From positions 43,101-107,100 of the forward strand of contig JAYTTN010000714.1 of assembly GCA_043745295.1 (NCBI GenBank): 64,000 bases of DNA, in the 5' to 3' direction. Of the stretch, positions 17,096-25,457 are shown piece after piece. The number at the start of each line of letters is the position of its first letter. The stretch's first letter is position 1. The position numbers were made by a program, and so were the translations under genes. The stretch is from JALHQU01 sp043745295. GTDB taxonomy: Bacteria; Planctomycetota; Planctomycetia; Gemmatales; Gemmataceae. The notes beneath the pieces were generated by a model. That model did no database searches. It had not been told where the DNA came from and saw only the letters and a list, made by a program, of their open reading frames with translations.

Positions 17096-20000
17096 ATGAT
17101 TCAGCGGATTCTAGGCTTCTCCCTCCACCACCGCTACCTGGTGGCGCTGCTCACCGCGGCCGTCGCGGCCTTCGGCGTTTACTCCCTCAAGAGCCTGCCG
17201 ATCGACGCGGTGCCGGACATTACGAACGTGCAGGTGCAGATCAACACGACCGCCCCCTCCCTGTCTCCGGTGGAGATCGAGAAGCAGGTGACCTTCCCTG
17301 TGGAAACGGCCCTGGCCGGCATCCCGGGACTCGCGAACACCCGTTCGATTTCGCGTAACGGCTTCAGCCAAGTGACGGCCGTCTTCCGCGACGACGTGGA
17401 CATTTACTTCGCCCGCGCCCAGGTCAGTGAGCGGCTCTCCGAGGCGAAGGAGACGCTGCCCGCCGGGGCCGACCCGCGCATGGGCGCGATTTCGACCGGG
17501 CTGGGCGAGATTTACATGTGGACGGTGCGCTACGCCCGTCCGCAGGTCGAACCGGCGAAGGCGCTTGACGGGGAACCGGGCTGGCAGGGGGACGGCAGCT
17601 ACCTGACGCCCGAAGGCCAACGCCTGCGCGGCAACCTGGAACTGGCCTCCTACTTACGCACCGTGCAGGACTGGGTCATCCGCCCGCAGCTCAAGGGCGT
17701 CGCGGGCGTCGCGGGCGTCGACGCGATCGGCGGCTACAAGCGGGAATACCACGTGCAGCCCTACCCCCAAAAGCTGGTGGCGCTCGGCCTGGGCTTCAAC
17801 GACGTAGTCGAGGGCCTGGAACGCAACAACCAGAGCCTCGGGGCGGGCTACATCGAGAAGGCCGGGGAAGCCTACGTCGTTCGCGCCGACGGGCGGATCA
17901 GCACCCCGGAGGAGATCGGCGACATCGTCGTCGCCACCCGCGCCGGCGTCCCGGTATACATGCGAGACATCGCCGAGGTCGGTATCGGCAAGGAACTCCG
18001 CACCGGCTCGGCCTCGCAGAATGGCCAGGAGGTCGTGGTCGGGACGGCGCTGATGCTGATCGGTGCCAACAGCCGCACGGTGTCGGAGGCGGTCGATGCC
18101 AAGCTGAAAGAGATCGTCAAATCACTGCCGCCCGGCATCGTGGTCGAGACGGTCCTCAACCGCACCACGCTGGTCAACCGCACCATCGGCACGGTCGAGA
18201 AGAACCTCACCGAAGGCGCGTTGCTCGTGATCGCCGTCCTTTTCCTGGTGCTGGGAAACATCCGCGCCGCCATGATTACCGCCCTGGTCATCCCGATCTC
18301 CATGCTGATGACCTTCATCGGCATGACCAAACTCGGCATCAGCGGCAACCTGATGAGCCTCGGCGCGCTCGACTTCGGGCTGATCGTCGACGGTGCGATC
18401 ATCGTAACTGAGAACTGCCTGCACCGGCTGTCGCACGCCCAGGCCCGTTATGGCCGGGTGCTCACGCTCAAGGAGCGCCTTCACGAGGTCATGGCCGCCG
18501 GCCGCGAGATCGTAAAGCCGATCGTGTTCGGCCAGGCGATCATCATCATGGTCTACGTGCCGATGCTCACCTTCACCGGCGTGGAAGGCAAGATGTTCGA
18601 GCCGATGGCGATCACCGTCATCCTCGCACTGGTGGCGGCCTTCGTACTGTCGATCACCTTCGTGCCGGCGATGATCGCGATCCTCGTCAAAGGCAGGGTC
18701 AGGGAGGGGGAGGGGGCCTTGATGGACAAGTCCAAACAGCTCTACCTGCCCTGGCTGGAACGGTCGCTGGCGCGGCCGCTGCTGACCGCCGGCATCGCCG
18801 CCGGCCTGGTCGCTCTGGCGGTCATTGCGTTCGGCTTCCTGGGACGCGAGTTCATCCCCACGCTTGACGAAAAAGACATCGCGATGCAGGCGCTGCGCAT
18901 CCCCAGCACGTCGCTGTCCGAGTCCCAGGCGATTCAGTTCGAGGTGGAAAAGGCGGTCAGCCGGTTTCCGGAAATCGCCTTCGCGTTCAGTAAGACCGGC
19001 ACGGCGGAAATGGCCGCCGATCCCATGCCCGCCAACGCCAGCGACACGTTCATCATCCTCAAACCGCACGAGGAGTGGGCCGACCAGTCATTGGCCAAGC
19101 CCGAACTGATCCGGCGCATCGAGGCGGCGGTTCGCGCGGTCCCGGGCAGCAACTACGAGTTCACCCAGCCGATCCAGATGCGGTTCAACGAACTGATTGC
19201 GGGCGTCCGCGGCGATGTCGCGGTCAAGGTGTACGGGGACGATTTCGCAGCGATGGGGAAAACCGCACGATCCATTATGGAGGTGCTGCAAAGCGTCCCC
19301 GGCGCGGCCGATGTGAAGGTCGAACAGACCAGCGGCCTCCCGTTCCTGGAAATCCGCCTCGACCGTCCGGCCATTGCCCGCTACGGGCTGAACGTCGGCG
19401 TCGTACTCGACGTCGTGGCCATCGCGGTCGGTGGGCGTGAAGCGGGGCTGGTGTTTCAGGGCGACCGGCGCTTCGACATTCTGGTGCGCCTCCCCGACGG
19501 GCTACGCAGCGACCTGACCGCACTCGAAAACCTTCCCATCCTGTTACCTGCGGAGGGCGAGAACGGGTCCTCCCCCGCAACCCTGCCGCAGAGCCGCCCA
19601 CGCTACCTACCGCTTAAAGAGGTGGCGACGTTGCAACTCACTGAGGGCCCGAACCAGATCAGCCGCGAGAACGGCAAGCGGCGCATAGTGGTGCAGGCGA
19701 ACGTCAGGGGCCGCGACATCGGCTCCTTCGTTGCCGAGGCCCAGGCCGCAACTGACGCGAAGGTCAAGCTGCCGGCCGGGTATTGGCTGGAATGGGGCGG
19801 GCAGTTCAAGAACCTGAAGGAAGCCAGCGACCGGCTCATGGTCGTGGTGCCCGCCTGCTTCTTCTTCATCTTCCTACTGCTCTTCGCCGCCCTCAACTCG
19901 GTCCGCCAGGCCCTGCTCGTCTTCAGCGGCATCCCGCTGGCGGTCGTAGGAGGCGTGTTCACCCTGCTGGTGATCGGCATGCCGTTCTCAATCTCGGCGG

Positions 20001-20341
20001 GTGTCGGCTTCATCGCGCTGTCTGGCATTTCGGTTCTGAACGGGCTGGTGATGGTCAACAGCATCAACCAGTTGGTGCTGGAAGGCGTGCCACCGGAGCG
20101 GGCGGTACGCGACGGCACCGTGAACCGCCTTCGGGCTATGATTATGGCGACCGTGGTGCCCTCGCTCGGCTACGTGCCGATGGCGCTCTCACACGGTGCG
20201 GGAGCGGAGGTGCAGAAGCCGCTCGCCATCGTGGTGATCGGCGGGCTGGTCACGGCCACCATTCTCACTTTGCTCGTGATCCCCGCGCTCTACCACCGTT
20301 TTTCCCTTGCCGACGAAGTAACCAGAGAGGACGACTTATGA
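17096..20341 (+). CDS. czcA: Heavy-metal efflux RND pump (CzcA family)
   Basis: 1081-residue inner-membrane proton/cation antiporter. Its hallmarks include LPIDAVPDITNVQVQINT near the N-terminus and the proton-relay helix DFGLIVDGAIIVTEN with Asp426, Asp432 and Glu439, matching the classic CzcA motif more closely than the pump at 3611-6733. The C-terminal half has FSISAGVGFIALSGISVLNG and GYVPMALSHGAGAEVQKPLA. Zn, Co or Cd export is the likely role, since the motif is of the Czc rather than Cus type. The text of the protein is strongly proteobacterial in flavour, which supports horizontal origin. Confidence 0.94.
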   Translation: MIQRILGFSLHHRYLVALLTAAVAAFGVYSLKSLPIDAVPDITNVQVQINTTAPSLSPVEIEKQVTFPVETALAGIPGLANTRSISRNGFSQVTAVFRDDVDIYFARAQVSERLSEAKETLPAGADPRMGAISTGLGEIYMWTVRYARPQVEPAKALDGEPGWQGDGSYLTPEGQRLRGNLELASYLRTVQDWVIRPQLKGVAGVAGVDAIGGYKREYHVQPYPQKLVALGLGFNDVVEGLERNNQSLGAGYIEKAGEAYVVRADGRISTPEEIGDIVVATRAGVPVYMRDIAEVGIGKELRTGSASQNGQEVVVGTALMLIGANSRTVSEAVDAKLKEIVKSLPPGIVVETVLNRTTLVNRTIGTVEKNLTEGALLVIAVLFLVLGNIRAAMITALVIPISMLMTFIGMTKLGISGNLMSLGALDFGLIVDGAIIVTENCLHRLSHAQARYGRVLTLKERLHEVMAAGREIVKPIVFGQAIIIMVYVPMLTFTGVEGKMFEPMAITVILALVAAFVLSITFVPAMIAILVKGRVREGEGALMDKSKQLYLPWLERSLARPLLTAGIAAGLVALAVIAFGFLGREFIPTLDEKDIAMQALRIPSTSLSESQAIQFEVEKAVSRFPEIAFAFSKTGTAEMAADPMPANASDTFIILKPHEEWADQSLAKPELIRRIEAAVRAVPGSNYEFTQPIQMRFNELIAGVRGDVAVKVYGDDFAAMGKTARSIMEVLQSVPGAADVKVEQTSGLPFLEIRLDRPAIARYGLNVGVVLDVVAIAVGGREAGLVFQGDRRFDILVRLPDGLRSDLTALENLPILLPAEGENGSSPATLPQSRPRYLPLKEVATLQLTEGPNQISRENGKRRIVVQANVRGRDIGSFVAEAQAATDAKVKLPAGYWLEWGGQFKNLKEASDRLMVVVPACFFFIFLLLFAALNSVRQALLVFSGIPLAVVGGVFTLLVIGMPFSISAGVGFIALSGISVLNGLVMVNSINQLVLEGVPPERAVRDGTVNRLRAMIMATVVPSLGYVPMALSHGAGAEVQKPLAIVVIGGLVTATILTLLVIPALYHRFSLADEVTREDDL

Positions 20342-20505
20342 CATTACGGACAGCGAGAATCGTTTCATGTTTGCTAACCGCGTGTGGCCCCACCTATCAC
20401 GAATCGCTCGATCAAAAGTTGCTCGGCAAGTCGCCGGACGAGCGCCGGGCGGTTTTGGCCAGGGAATGTGCCCGGCAGGCCGAAGGCCCTTCGCGCGTTT
20501 GCTGA
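20338..20505 (+). CDS. 55-residue truncated lipoprotein coupled to czcA
   Basis: Starts at an ATG overlapping the pump's stop (ATGA). It has a short hydrophobic start with lipobox-like LLTAC (Cys16), then HESLDQKLLGKSPDERRAVL, an AREC and a quick end in VC. It resembles the first half of the lipoprotein encoded on the other strand at 20619-21023, where GK, then a helix and QC/EC come at the same distance after the lipid Cys. It is probably a shortened copy. Too small to be certain. Confidence 0.5.
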   Translation: MTLRTARIVSCLLTACGPTYHESLDQKLLGKSPDERRAVLARECARQAEGPSRVC

Positions 20506-20618
20506 ACTGATCTGACTCTGGTGCGCTACCGTCACCGCGGTGGGATGCGGAAGGGAAATGGGTGCGCGGGGTGCATCTTAAACATAGCCGATGCGTAGCA
20601 AATATGTTGCAGGCCGGT

Positions 20619-21023
20619 TTACTTTGCTACGTGCTCGAAGCCAGCACAAATTTCCATCAAGCGATCGATGTGCTCTTCAACGTAACGCTCGCTGGTAAAT
20701 GACACCTTGTTCTGTGCCTCCATCCTGCATTCGGGGATCAGTATTGCTTTGTTTGCGCCAGGCTCTACGAGGGCGTTGCAGATACGCTTCATGTTCGATA
20801 TGTGATTTTTATTCTCTTGCTTCCATCGATTTATTCGGCGTGTGCCTATATCGTGACCTTGCCACGCCTCGCTTTCGCACTGCTCCACAAGAAATGCATT
20901 TTGCGCCGCCACTGTCTTGCCTTGTAATTGTGGCCCTATTGGCCCATCGGAGCAGCCCACAATCGCGGACGCGCATACCATGAGGGCCAAAAGGCTCACT
21001 GTTGAATTGCGGTACAATTTCAC
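20619..21023 (-). CDS. Lipoprotein of unknown function, low-GC
   Basis: About 134 residues. The signal ends in a lipobox (IVGC) followed by SDGPIGPQLQGKT. The mature part has four cysteines after the lipid one, spaced widely (EQCESEA, KRICNAL, PECRMEA, MEICAGF), and is otherwise helical and charged. The frame extends to a GTG at 21029, but that lies against the AGGAGGA, so the GTG at 21023 (eight bases from it) is the better start. It faces the efflux operon and is clearly richer in A/T than its neighbours. Its first half resembles the small lipoprotein at 20338-20505. Confidence 0.7.
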   Translation of the reverse strand: MKLYRNSTVSLLALMVCASAIVGCSDGPIGPQLQGKTVAAQNAFLVEQCESEAWQGHDIGTRRINRWKQENKNHISNMKRICNALVEPGANKAILIPECRMEAQNKVSFTSERYVEEHIDRLMEICAGFEHVAK

Positions 21024-21055
21024 AACCACTTCCTCCTAGAAGCGGCCCTCCGGTA

Positions 21056-21080
21056 ATGTGTAAAATTGGATTTTACACAT
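21056..21080. promoter_or_regulatory. Perfect 11-bp dyad upstream of the lipoprotein gene
   Basis: ATGTGTAAAAT-TGG-ATTTTACACAT is a perfect 11-bp inverted repeat with a 3-base centre, about 33 bases upstream of the start at 21023 and in A/T-rich DNA. The size and position fit a repressor operator. It could also be an end or core site of the mobile element. Confidence 0.5.
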
Positions 21081-21153
21081 CAAAACGTCTGACCAGTCGC
21101 GTTATTAAAACACAAATGTATAAACATAAACGGAATTGCACAAGCTAAACTTT

Positions 21154-21279
21154 GTGACCGCCGTCCACCACCCGGCCGACCGGGTGGCCGGAGACTTCTA
21201 CGACGCCCTCCCGCTTGCGGACGGGTCCCCGCTCGACGAACCCAGAATCGAGTTGAGACCGCCTCGGGGAGGACTATGA
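21154..21279 (+). pseudogene. Fragment of a SpoIIE/PP2C-type phosphatase
   Basis: The frame from the GTG at 21154 reads VTAVHHPADRVAGDFYDALP followed by LADGSPLDE, which matches the first metal-binding strand of SpoIIE-type phosphatases (usual form GGDFYD-x-hydrophobic). It then degenerates and stops after 41 residues. The rest of the domain is missing and the upstream side is A/T-rich island DNA, so it looks like a host gene cut by an insertion or deletion, or a scrap carried by the island. Confidence 0.6.
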
Positions 21280-21326
21280 ACGGTGTCGAAGCTTATAGAC
21301 CACCGTTCGCACACACAGTCCTTCAA

Positions 21327-22556
21327 TTAGCCGAACACATTGCACAGTACCTGCCGCTGCTGGTGCGGGAACAGGTGGCGGTAGCGGCGTCGTTGGGCCT
21401 CCGTGCCGTGGCCGACGAATTCGTCGATGAATCGCTGATCGACGCCTTTGGCCGCGAGATTTGAAACGAAGGAGTGCCGTAGGACGTGCCAACCTCGAAG
21501 CACCGACCACTTCGATCCACGAACGGAAAGCACGAACTGCCAACCGGCATCGTCCACTGTGACCGGCACCACCTTGCCGGCTTCGTGATCGAAGAACAAG
21601 TGCTGCCCTCCGTGATGATCCTTGGCGAGCCAGCCCTTGAGTACCGACTCCAGGAACGGCGTGAGAGGAACCCGCCGGGTCGTGCGTTGCCCCTTCACTC
21701 GCTTGCGTTCGTGGATCAGGATCGTCTTGCCCTGGAAGTCCACGTCGTCGACATGGAGCCGGACGAGTTCGCTGCGCCGCGCCCCGGTGTGGGCCGCCGT
21801 CGCAATCATCGGGTGCATCCACGGCTTCGAGCCGTGCGTGGCCATGAATTCGACGAACTCGGCCACCTGACCGAGATCGAGGAACAGGCAGTCCCACCAC
21901 TTCTTGATTTCGCCCGCCGCGAGGCCACCACGACCGATGCGGCGTTCGATGTCCTCCCAGGTCGTGAACGGCCGCTTGTCCTCGCCTTTGGGATACCGCA
22001 GTCCTTTGTTCGGAAACGTGCCCTCCAAGATGCCCGTCTGCACGGCCCAGTTGAAGCAGGCCCGGAACGCCGCCATTTCCTTTTGCAGCGACACCGTGCT
22101 GAGCGGGATCGACTTGTTCCCTTTGACGCGGACCCGGGTGTTGACGTAGTCCTGCAAGTGCGAGGTCGTGAGCTGATTGATTTTGAACGACTCGCCGAGC
22201 TTGCGGCGTATTTGCTTCAGGTGCAAGACGAGCATCTCCAGCGAGTTCGCTTCCATCGAGCCGTTCCCACAGGTAGCAAGGTAACGTTCGAAGACATCGC
22301 CGAGCAGCGGCGAGGATGCGATAACCGGCGGTGCCGCCAGCTTGCCGTCGGAGAGCAGAAAGGTGATGAGGTCGGCATCCGGCGGAAGTTCGAAGCGACC
22401 GCGTTCGAGTAGGACGAGGTTTTCCTCGAAGCGGAGCCGGGTCGCCTCGGCCGATTTTGTGTCGTCGGTGTCGAGCGTGCGGCGATACTTCTTGCCTCCG
22501 AAGCGGAAGCGGAGATGATAGTGCCCTGAGGTTCGGTGTTGTTCGAGCCAGGCCAT
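21327..22556 (-). CDS. Tyrosine recombinase / phage-type integrase
   Basis: 409 residues from the ATG at 22556, which has GGAG eight bases before it; upstream in-frame starts add sequence that does not look like protein. There is an N-terminal AP2-like beta region (HYHLRFRFGGKKYRRTLD), a core-binding helical domain, and a catalytic domain with all residues in place: Arg260 in TGARRSEL, His357 and Arg360 in WHVLRHSF, His383 in FVGHGT, and Tyr392 in RRRYRHLF. It is probably active. It stands at the edge of the island next to core ribosomal genes, as an island integrase usually does. No tRNA gene was found beside it. Confidence 0.9.
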   Translation of the reverse strand: MAWLEQHRTSGHYHLRFRFGGKKYRRTLDTDDTKSAEATRLRFEENLVLLERGRFELPPDADLITFLLSDGKLAAPPVIASSPLLGDVFERYLATCGNGSMEANSLEMLVLHLKQIRRKLGESFKINQLTTSHLQDYVNTRVRVKGNKSIPLSTVSLQKEMAAFRACFNWAVQTGILEGTFPNKGLRYPKGEDKRPFTTWEDIERRIGRGGLAAGEIKKWWDCLFLDLGQVAEFVEFMATHGSKPWMHPMIATAAHTGARRSELVRLHVDDVDFQGKTILIHERKRVKGQRTTRRVPLTPFLESVLKGWLAKDHHGGQHLFFDHEAGKVVPVTVDDAGWQFVLSVRGSKWSVLRGWHVLRHSFVSNLAAKGVDQRFIDEFVGHGTEAQRRRYRHLFPHQQRQVLCNVFG

Positions 22557-23043
22557 GACGAGGACTCCGAAAGGACGCATCGAGAGTACGCCCTGGGATG
22601 CGTCGGTCCCAGCCACGTAACTCCAACGCAACCTCCCGATTGCCCTCCATCTGCCCTCCACGAACGGAAGGGCAGCCGATTTTGGAGGACAAAGACTCGC
22701 CGTAAGTGCCGACCCGATAGTATGATCGGGCCGGCGGATTTCGTTGCAACACGCTTTGCCCAACTAGCCGCTGCACCTGACCCGGCCAAGTAAACTGATT
22801 CCCGTAGCGTCCTGCGCGTCGTTGTTGCGGTTGGTGTCGCGACCGGGGCGGATTCCCACCGAAGCCGCCTTGCCCTCCGTTCGCCGCGCGACATAATACC
22901 AGCCTGAAAATCGGCGGAACCCGACCGTTCCGCCCGCACGCCACCTGCCCACAGCATCACCCTGGCACCCGGCGAGGGTATCGCGCCTCGACTCCCGCAG
23001 AGTCGAACCGCGAGAGAGCCGCCGGACGCCCGAGGCCACCGCC
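22557..23043. other. Gap between integrase and rplY
   Basis: About 490 bases with no convincing gene. It should hold the promoter of rplY and probably the right attachment site. A short complementary pair of ccctcc/ggaggg type occurs near 22640-22690. I looked for a tRNA cloverleaf and saw none. Confidence 0.5.
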
Positions 23044-23676
23044 GTGCCCGAACTCGTCTCCCTCGTCGTCCAGCCCCGCACCGCCACCGGCACCCGCGCC
23101 TCCAAGCGGGTCCGCGCCCAGGGCCTCATCCCCGGCGTCATCTACGGACACAAGGAAGCCGTCATCAACGTCTCCTTGCCGGCGAAGGAGTTGGACACCG
23201 CCATCCGCGTCAAGCACGCCCGCACCCTCGAAATCACCCTCGACGGCAAGAAGGAGACGGTCCTCATCCGCGAGCTGCAGTGGGACTACCTCGGCAAGGA
23301 GATGGTCCACATCGACCTGTTCCGGGTGGGCAAGGACGAGAAGGTGAAGGTGACGGTGCCGGTCGAGCTGAAGGGCGTGCCGAAGATCAGCGGCGGGGCG
23401 GTGCTGGACCAGCCGATGCACGCGCTGCACATCGAGTGCCTGGCCGTCGCCATCCCGGACGCCATTCGGGTGGACATCTCGGCGATGACCATCGACGCGC
23501 CGATCCACGTCCGCGACCTGAAGCTGCCCGACGGGGTGACGGTGCTGGAAAACCCCGACATGACGGTCGTCCACCTGAAGGTGCCGGGGGCCGAGCCGGA
23601 ACCGGTCGAGGCCGCCGTCGCCGAGCCGGAAGTGCTGACCGCCAAGAAGCCGAAGGAGGGGGAAGAGAAGGAGTGA
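23044..23676 (+). CDS. rplY: 50S ribosomal protein L25 (CTC form)
   Basis: Binds 5S rRNA in the large subunit. The 210 residues are of the long, general-stress (CTC) type. The N-terminal L25 domain has RVRAQGLIPGVIYGHKEAVI and IRELQWDYLGKEMVHIDLFR. The C-terminal TL5-like beta domain has VPVELKGVPKISGGAVLDQP and IDAPIHVRDLKLPDGV, and an acidic/Lys tail follows. The start is GTG. It stands first in a cluster of translation and replication genes (pth, rpsF, ssb, rplI), a common bacterial arrangement. Confidence 0.95.
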   Translation: MPELVSLVVQPRTATGTRASKRVRAQGLIPGVIYGHKEAVINVSLPAKELDTAIRVKHARTLEITLDGKKETVLIRELQWDYLGKEMVHIDLFRVGKDEKVKVTVPVELKGVPKISGGAVLDQPMHALHIECLAVAIPDAIRVDISAMTIDAPIHVRDLKLPDGVTVLENPDMTVVHLKVPGAEPEPVEAAVAEPEVLTAKKPKEGEEKE

Positions 23677-23693
23677 GGACAGGAATTCGAGGA

Positions 23694-23816
23694 CAGGAGT
23701 CAGAGGACAGAAATCAAGTACAGAGGACAGAAAGCCGCACAGCCGCGAGGTTGGTTGATTGCTTCCTGACCCTGCATTCTGTCTCCTGACTTCTGATCTC
23801 TGTCCTCTGACTCCTG
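23694..23816. repeat. Inverted repeat between rplY and pth
   Basis: Arms at 23694-23715 and 23795-23816 are 22 bp long with one mismatch and centre on CAGGAGTCAGAGGACAG. Shorter variants of the same word (acagaggacag, cagaggacag) occur in between. A related repeat covers the end of pth. It may act as a transcript terminator or stabiliser; it looks like a dispersed genome repeat. Confidence 0.8.
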
Positions 23817-23840
23817 TTTCCCGCCTCCTGAGACCTGAAC

Positions 23841-24536
23841 ATGAAGGTCGTCGTCGGCCTCGGCAACCCCGGTCGGCAGTACGCCGGCACCCGGCACAAC
23901 GTCGGCTTCGACGTGATCGACTACCTGGCCGCCGCGCCGTCCGTCGGCGGCGCGCGCTCCGCCTTCCAGGCGGACGTGTTCGAGGCGACCGAAGGCGGCG
24001 AGAAACTGCTGCTGCTGAAGCCGCAGACGTTCATGAACCTGAGCGGGCGGGCGGTGCGGGCGGCGCTGGACTTCTACAAGCTGACGGCCGCCGATCTGCT
24101 GGTCGTCTGCGACGACTACAACCTGCCGCTGGGCAAGCTGCGGGTGCGGGCGAAGGGCAGCCACGGCGGGCAGAACGGGCTGCGGGACATCCAGCAGCTG
24201 CTCGGCGGCGACGAGTACCCCCGACTGCGAATGGGCGTCGGCCAGCCGAGTCCGGGCGAGGCGGTGGACTTCGTGCTGAGCCGGTTCAAGCCGGCCGAAC
24301 GGCCGGCCATCGATGCCGCCGTCGCGCAGGCCGCCGCCGCCGTGCTGGTGTGGGTCCGCCAGGGGCTGCCGGCGTGCATGAACTTCGCCAACGGCCCGTC
24401 GGACCAGGAGTCGGGAAGCAGAAGACAGGAGTCGGGAAGCAAGAAGAAATCAGGAGACGGGAAGCAGAAGACAGACGAAGAGAGGAAACTGAAGCCGGAC
24501 GATCAGGTGCCACCGCCATCGGCCCTGCCGTCGTGA
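23841..24536 (+). CDS. pth: Peptidyl-tRNA hydrolase with repeat-derived tail
   Basis: Frees tRNA from dropped-off peptidyl-tRNA. It opens with the canonical MKVVVGLGNPGRQYAGTRHN (Asn and the catalytic His20 kept) and has FMNLSGRAV and VVCDDYNLPLGKLRVRAKGS with the active-site Asp, and GGQNGLRDI. The family usually ends near residue 190. Here about 44 extra residues follow, of Ser/Lys/Gln-rich low complexity (QESGSRRQESGSKKKS). These are encoded by one arm of an intergenic-type inverted repeat (24405-24556). The catalytic core is complete, so the enzyme is probably active. Confidence 0.95.
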   Translation: MKVVVGLGNPGRQYAGTRHNVGFDVIDYLAAAPSVGGARSAFQADVFEATEGGEKLLLLKPQTFMNLSGRAVRAALDFYKLTAADLLVVCDDYNLPLGKLRVRAKGSHGGQNGLRDIQQLLGGDEYPRLRMGVGQPSPGEAVDFVLSRFKPAERPAIDAAVAQAAAAVLVWVRQGLPACMNFANGPSDQESGSRRQESGSKKKSGDGKQKTDEERKLKPDDQVPPPSALPS

Positions 24537-24556
24537 CCTCTGCTTCCTGACTCCTG
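24405..24556. repeat. Inverted repeat that supplies the 3' end of pth
   Basis: Arms CAGGAGTCGGGAAGCAG (24405-24421) and its complement with one mismatch (24540-24556). The left arm and its partial copies (to about 24480) lie inside the pth reading frame; the right arm follows the stop at 24534-24536. Same word family as the repeat at 23694-23816. Confidence 0.8.
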
Positions 24557-24675
24557 CTTCCTGACCCCCCGAAGAAAGGTTCCCCCGCCCCGGTCGGGCG
24601 GGGGTCGCGGCGGACACCCTCCGCGCGAGCCGCAACCACCCACCCGCCCGCGCGGGTGTCACCACGAGGACGACG

Positions 24676-25251
24676 ATGCCGATCCACCTGTACGAGACCC
24701 TGTTCCTGATCGACTCCGGCAAGCTGGCGTCCGACGGCGACACCATCCGCGCCGCCCTGCACAACGCCCTCACCAAGTACGGCAGCGAGATCGTCGTCAG
24801 CCGCGACTGGGACGACCGCAAGCTGGCGTACCCCATCCGCACGGCCGGCGTCACGCACAAGAAGGGCGCGTACTACACCGTCTATTACAACATGGAGAGT
24901 ACGAAGCAGCAGTCGCTGGAGGACGACCTCCGCATCGGCATGACCGACTACCTGATCCGGCACATGACCTCGCACGTCGATCCGAAGTACGCCGAGGTCA
25001 TGCTCGACATCGCCCGGAACGACCAGTCCAAGGGGTTCTGCCTGCGCGGGATGCAGGAGGAAGCGGCCCCGACCGAGCTGTCCGGCATCAACGACCCCGG
25101 CATGGGCGGCGGCTTCGAGGGCGGGTTCGGCGTCGGCTTCGAGGGCGGCAGTGGCGGCGATCGGGCCGGTGGCGACCGAGCCGCCGGCGGCGACCGCCCG
25201 CCGCCGCGTGGCCCCCGCCCGCCCCGCCGCGACGACGCCAAGCCGGAGTGA
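24676..25251 (+). CDS. rpsF: 30S ribosomal protein S6
   Basis: Small-subunit protein that pairs with S18. The S6 fold covers roughly residues 1-120: IHLYETLFLIDS, the RKLAYPIRTAGVTHKKGAYY strand pair, and LRIGMTDYLIRHM. GAGG lies six bases before the ATG. A 70-residue tail follows that is Gly/Asp-rich and then Pro/Arg-rich (GGDRPPPRGPRPPRRDD); it has no match to the core family and is probably disordered. The neighbours pth, ssb and rplI support the call. Confidence 0.93.
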   Translation: MPIHLYETLFLIDSGKLASDGDTIRAALHNALTKYGSEIVVSRDWDDRKLAYPIRTAGVTHKKGAYYTVYYNMESTKQQSLEDDLRIGMTDYLIRHMTSHVDPKYAEVMLDIARNDQSKGFCLRGMQEEAAPTELSGINDPGMGGGFEGGFGVGFEGGSGGDRAGGDRAAGGDRPPPRGPRPPRRDDAKPE

Positions 25252-25256
25252 GCGTC

Positions 25257-25328
25257 TTCCGGTGGCACCGGCTTCCGAACCGGTGAGCCTGTGTGGTTCC
25301 ACCGGCTGGGAAGCCGGTGCCACCGGAA
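25257..25328. repeat. Perfect 20-bp inverted repeat between rpsF and ssb
   Basis: TTCCGGTGGCACCGGCTTCC (25257-25276) and its exact complement (25309-25328) flank a 32-base loop, which itself repeats the word ACCGGCT. It directly follows the rpsF stop, and A residues follow the right arm, so it could end or stabilise the rpsF transcript. Confidence 0.8.
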
Positions 25329-25457
25329 AAATTGCTCCTACCGACCTTGCCGAACCCCGGTGCGATCTGGTCTGCTATCTCTCGGAGCGGGTGACGCCGA
25401 CACGATTCTCGACCTCACCCCACCACCCCTAGCCCGTCCCCGCTCCGGAGGTGCGCC

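Noticed and set aside
22557..23043. tRNA gene as integration target beside the integrase
   Set aside because: I looked for a T-loop GTTCRANNC and matching acceptor arms and found none on either strand.
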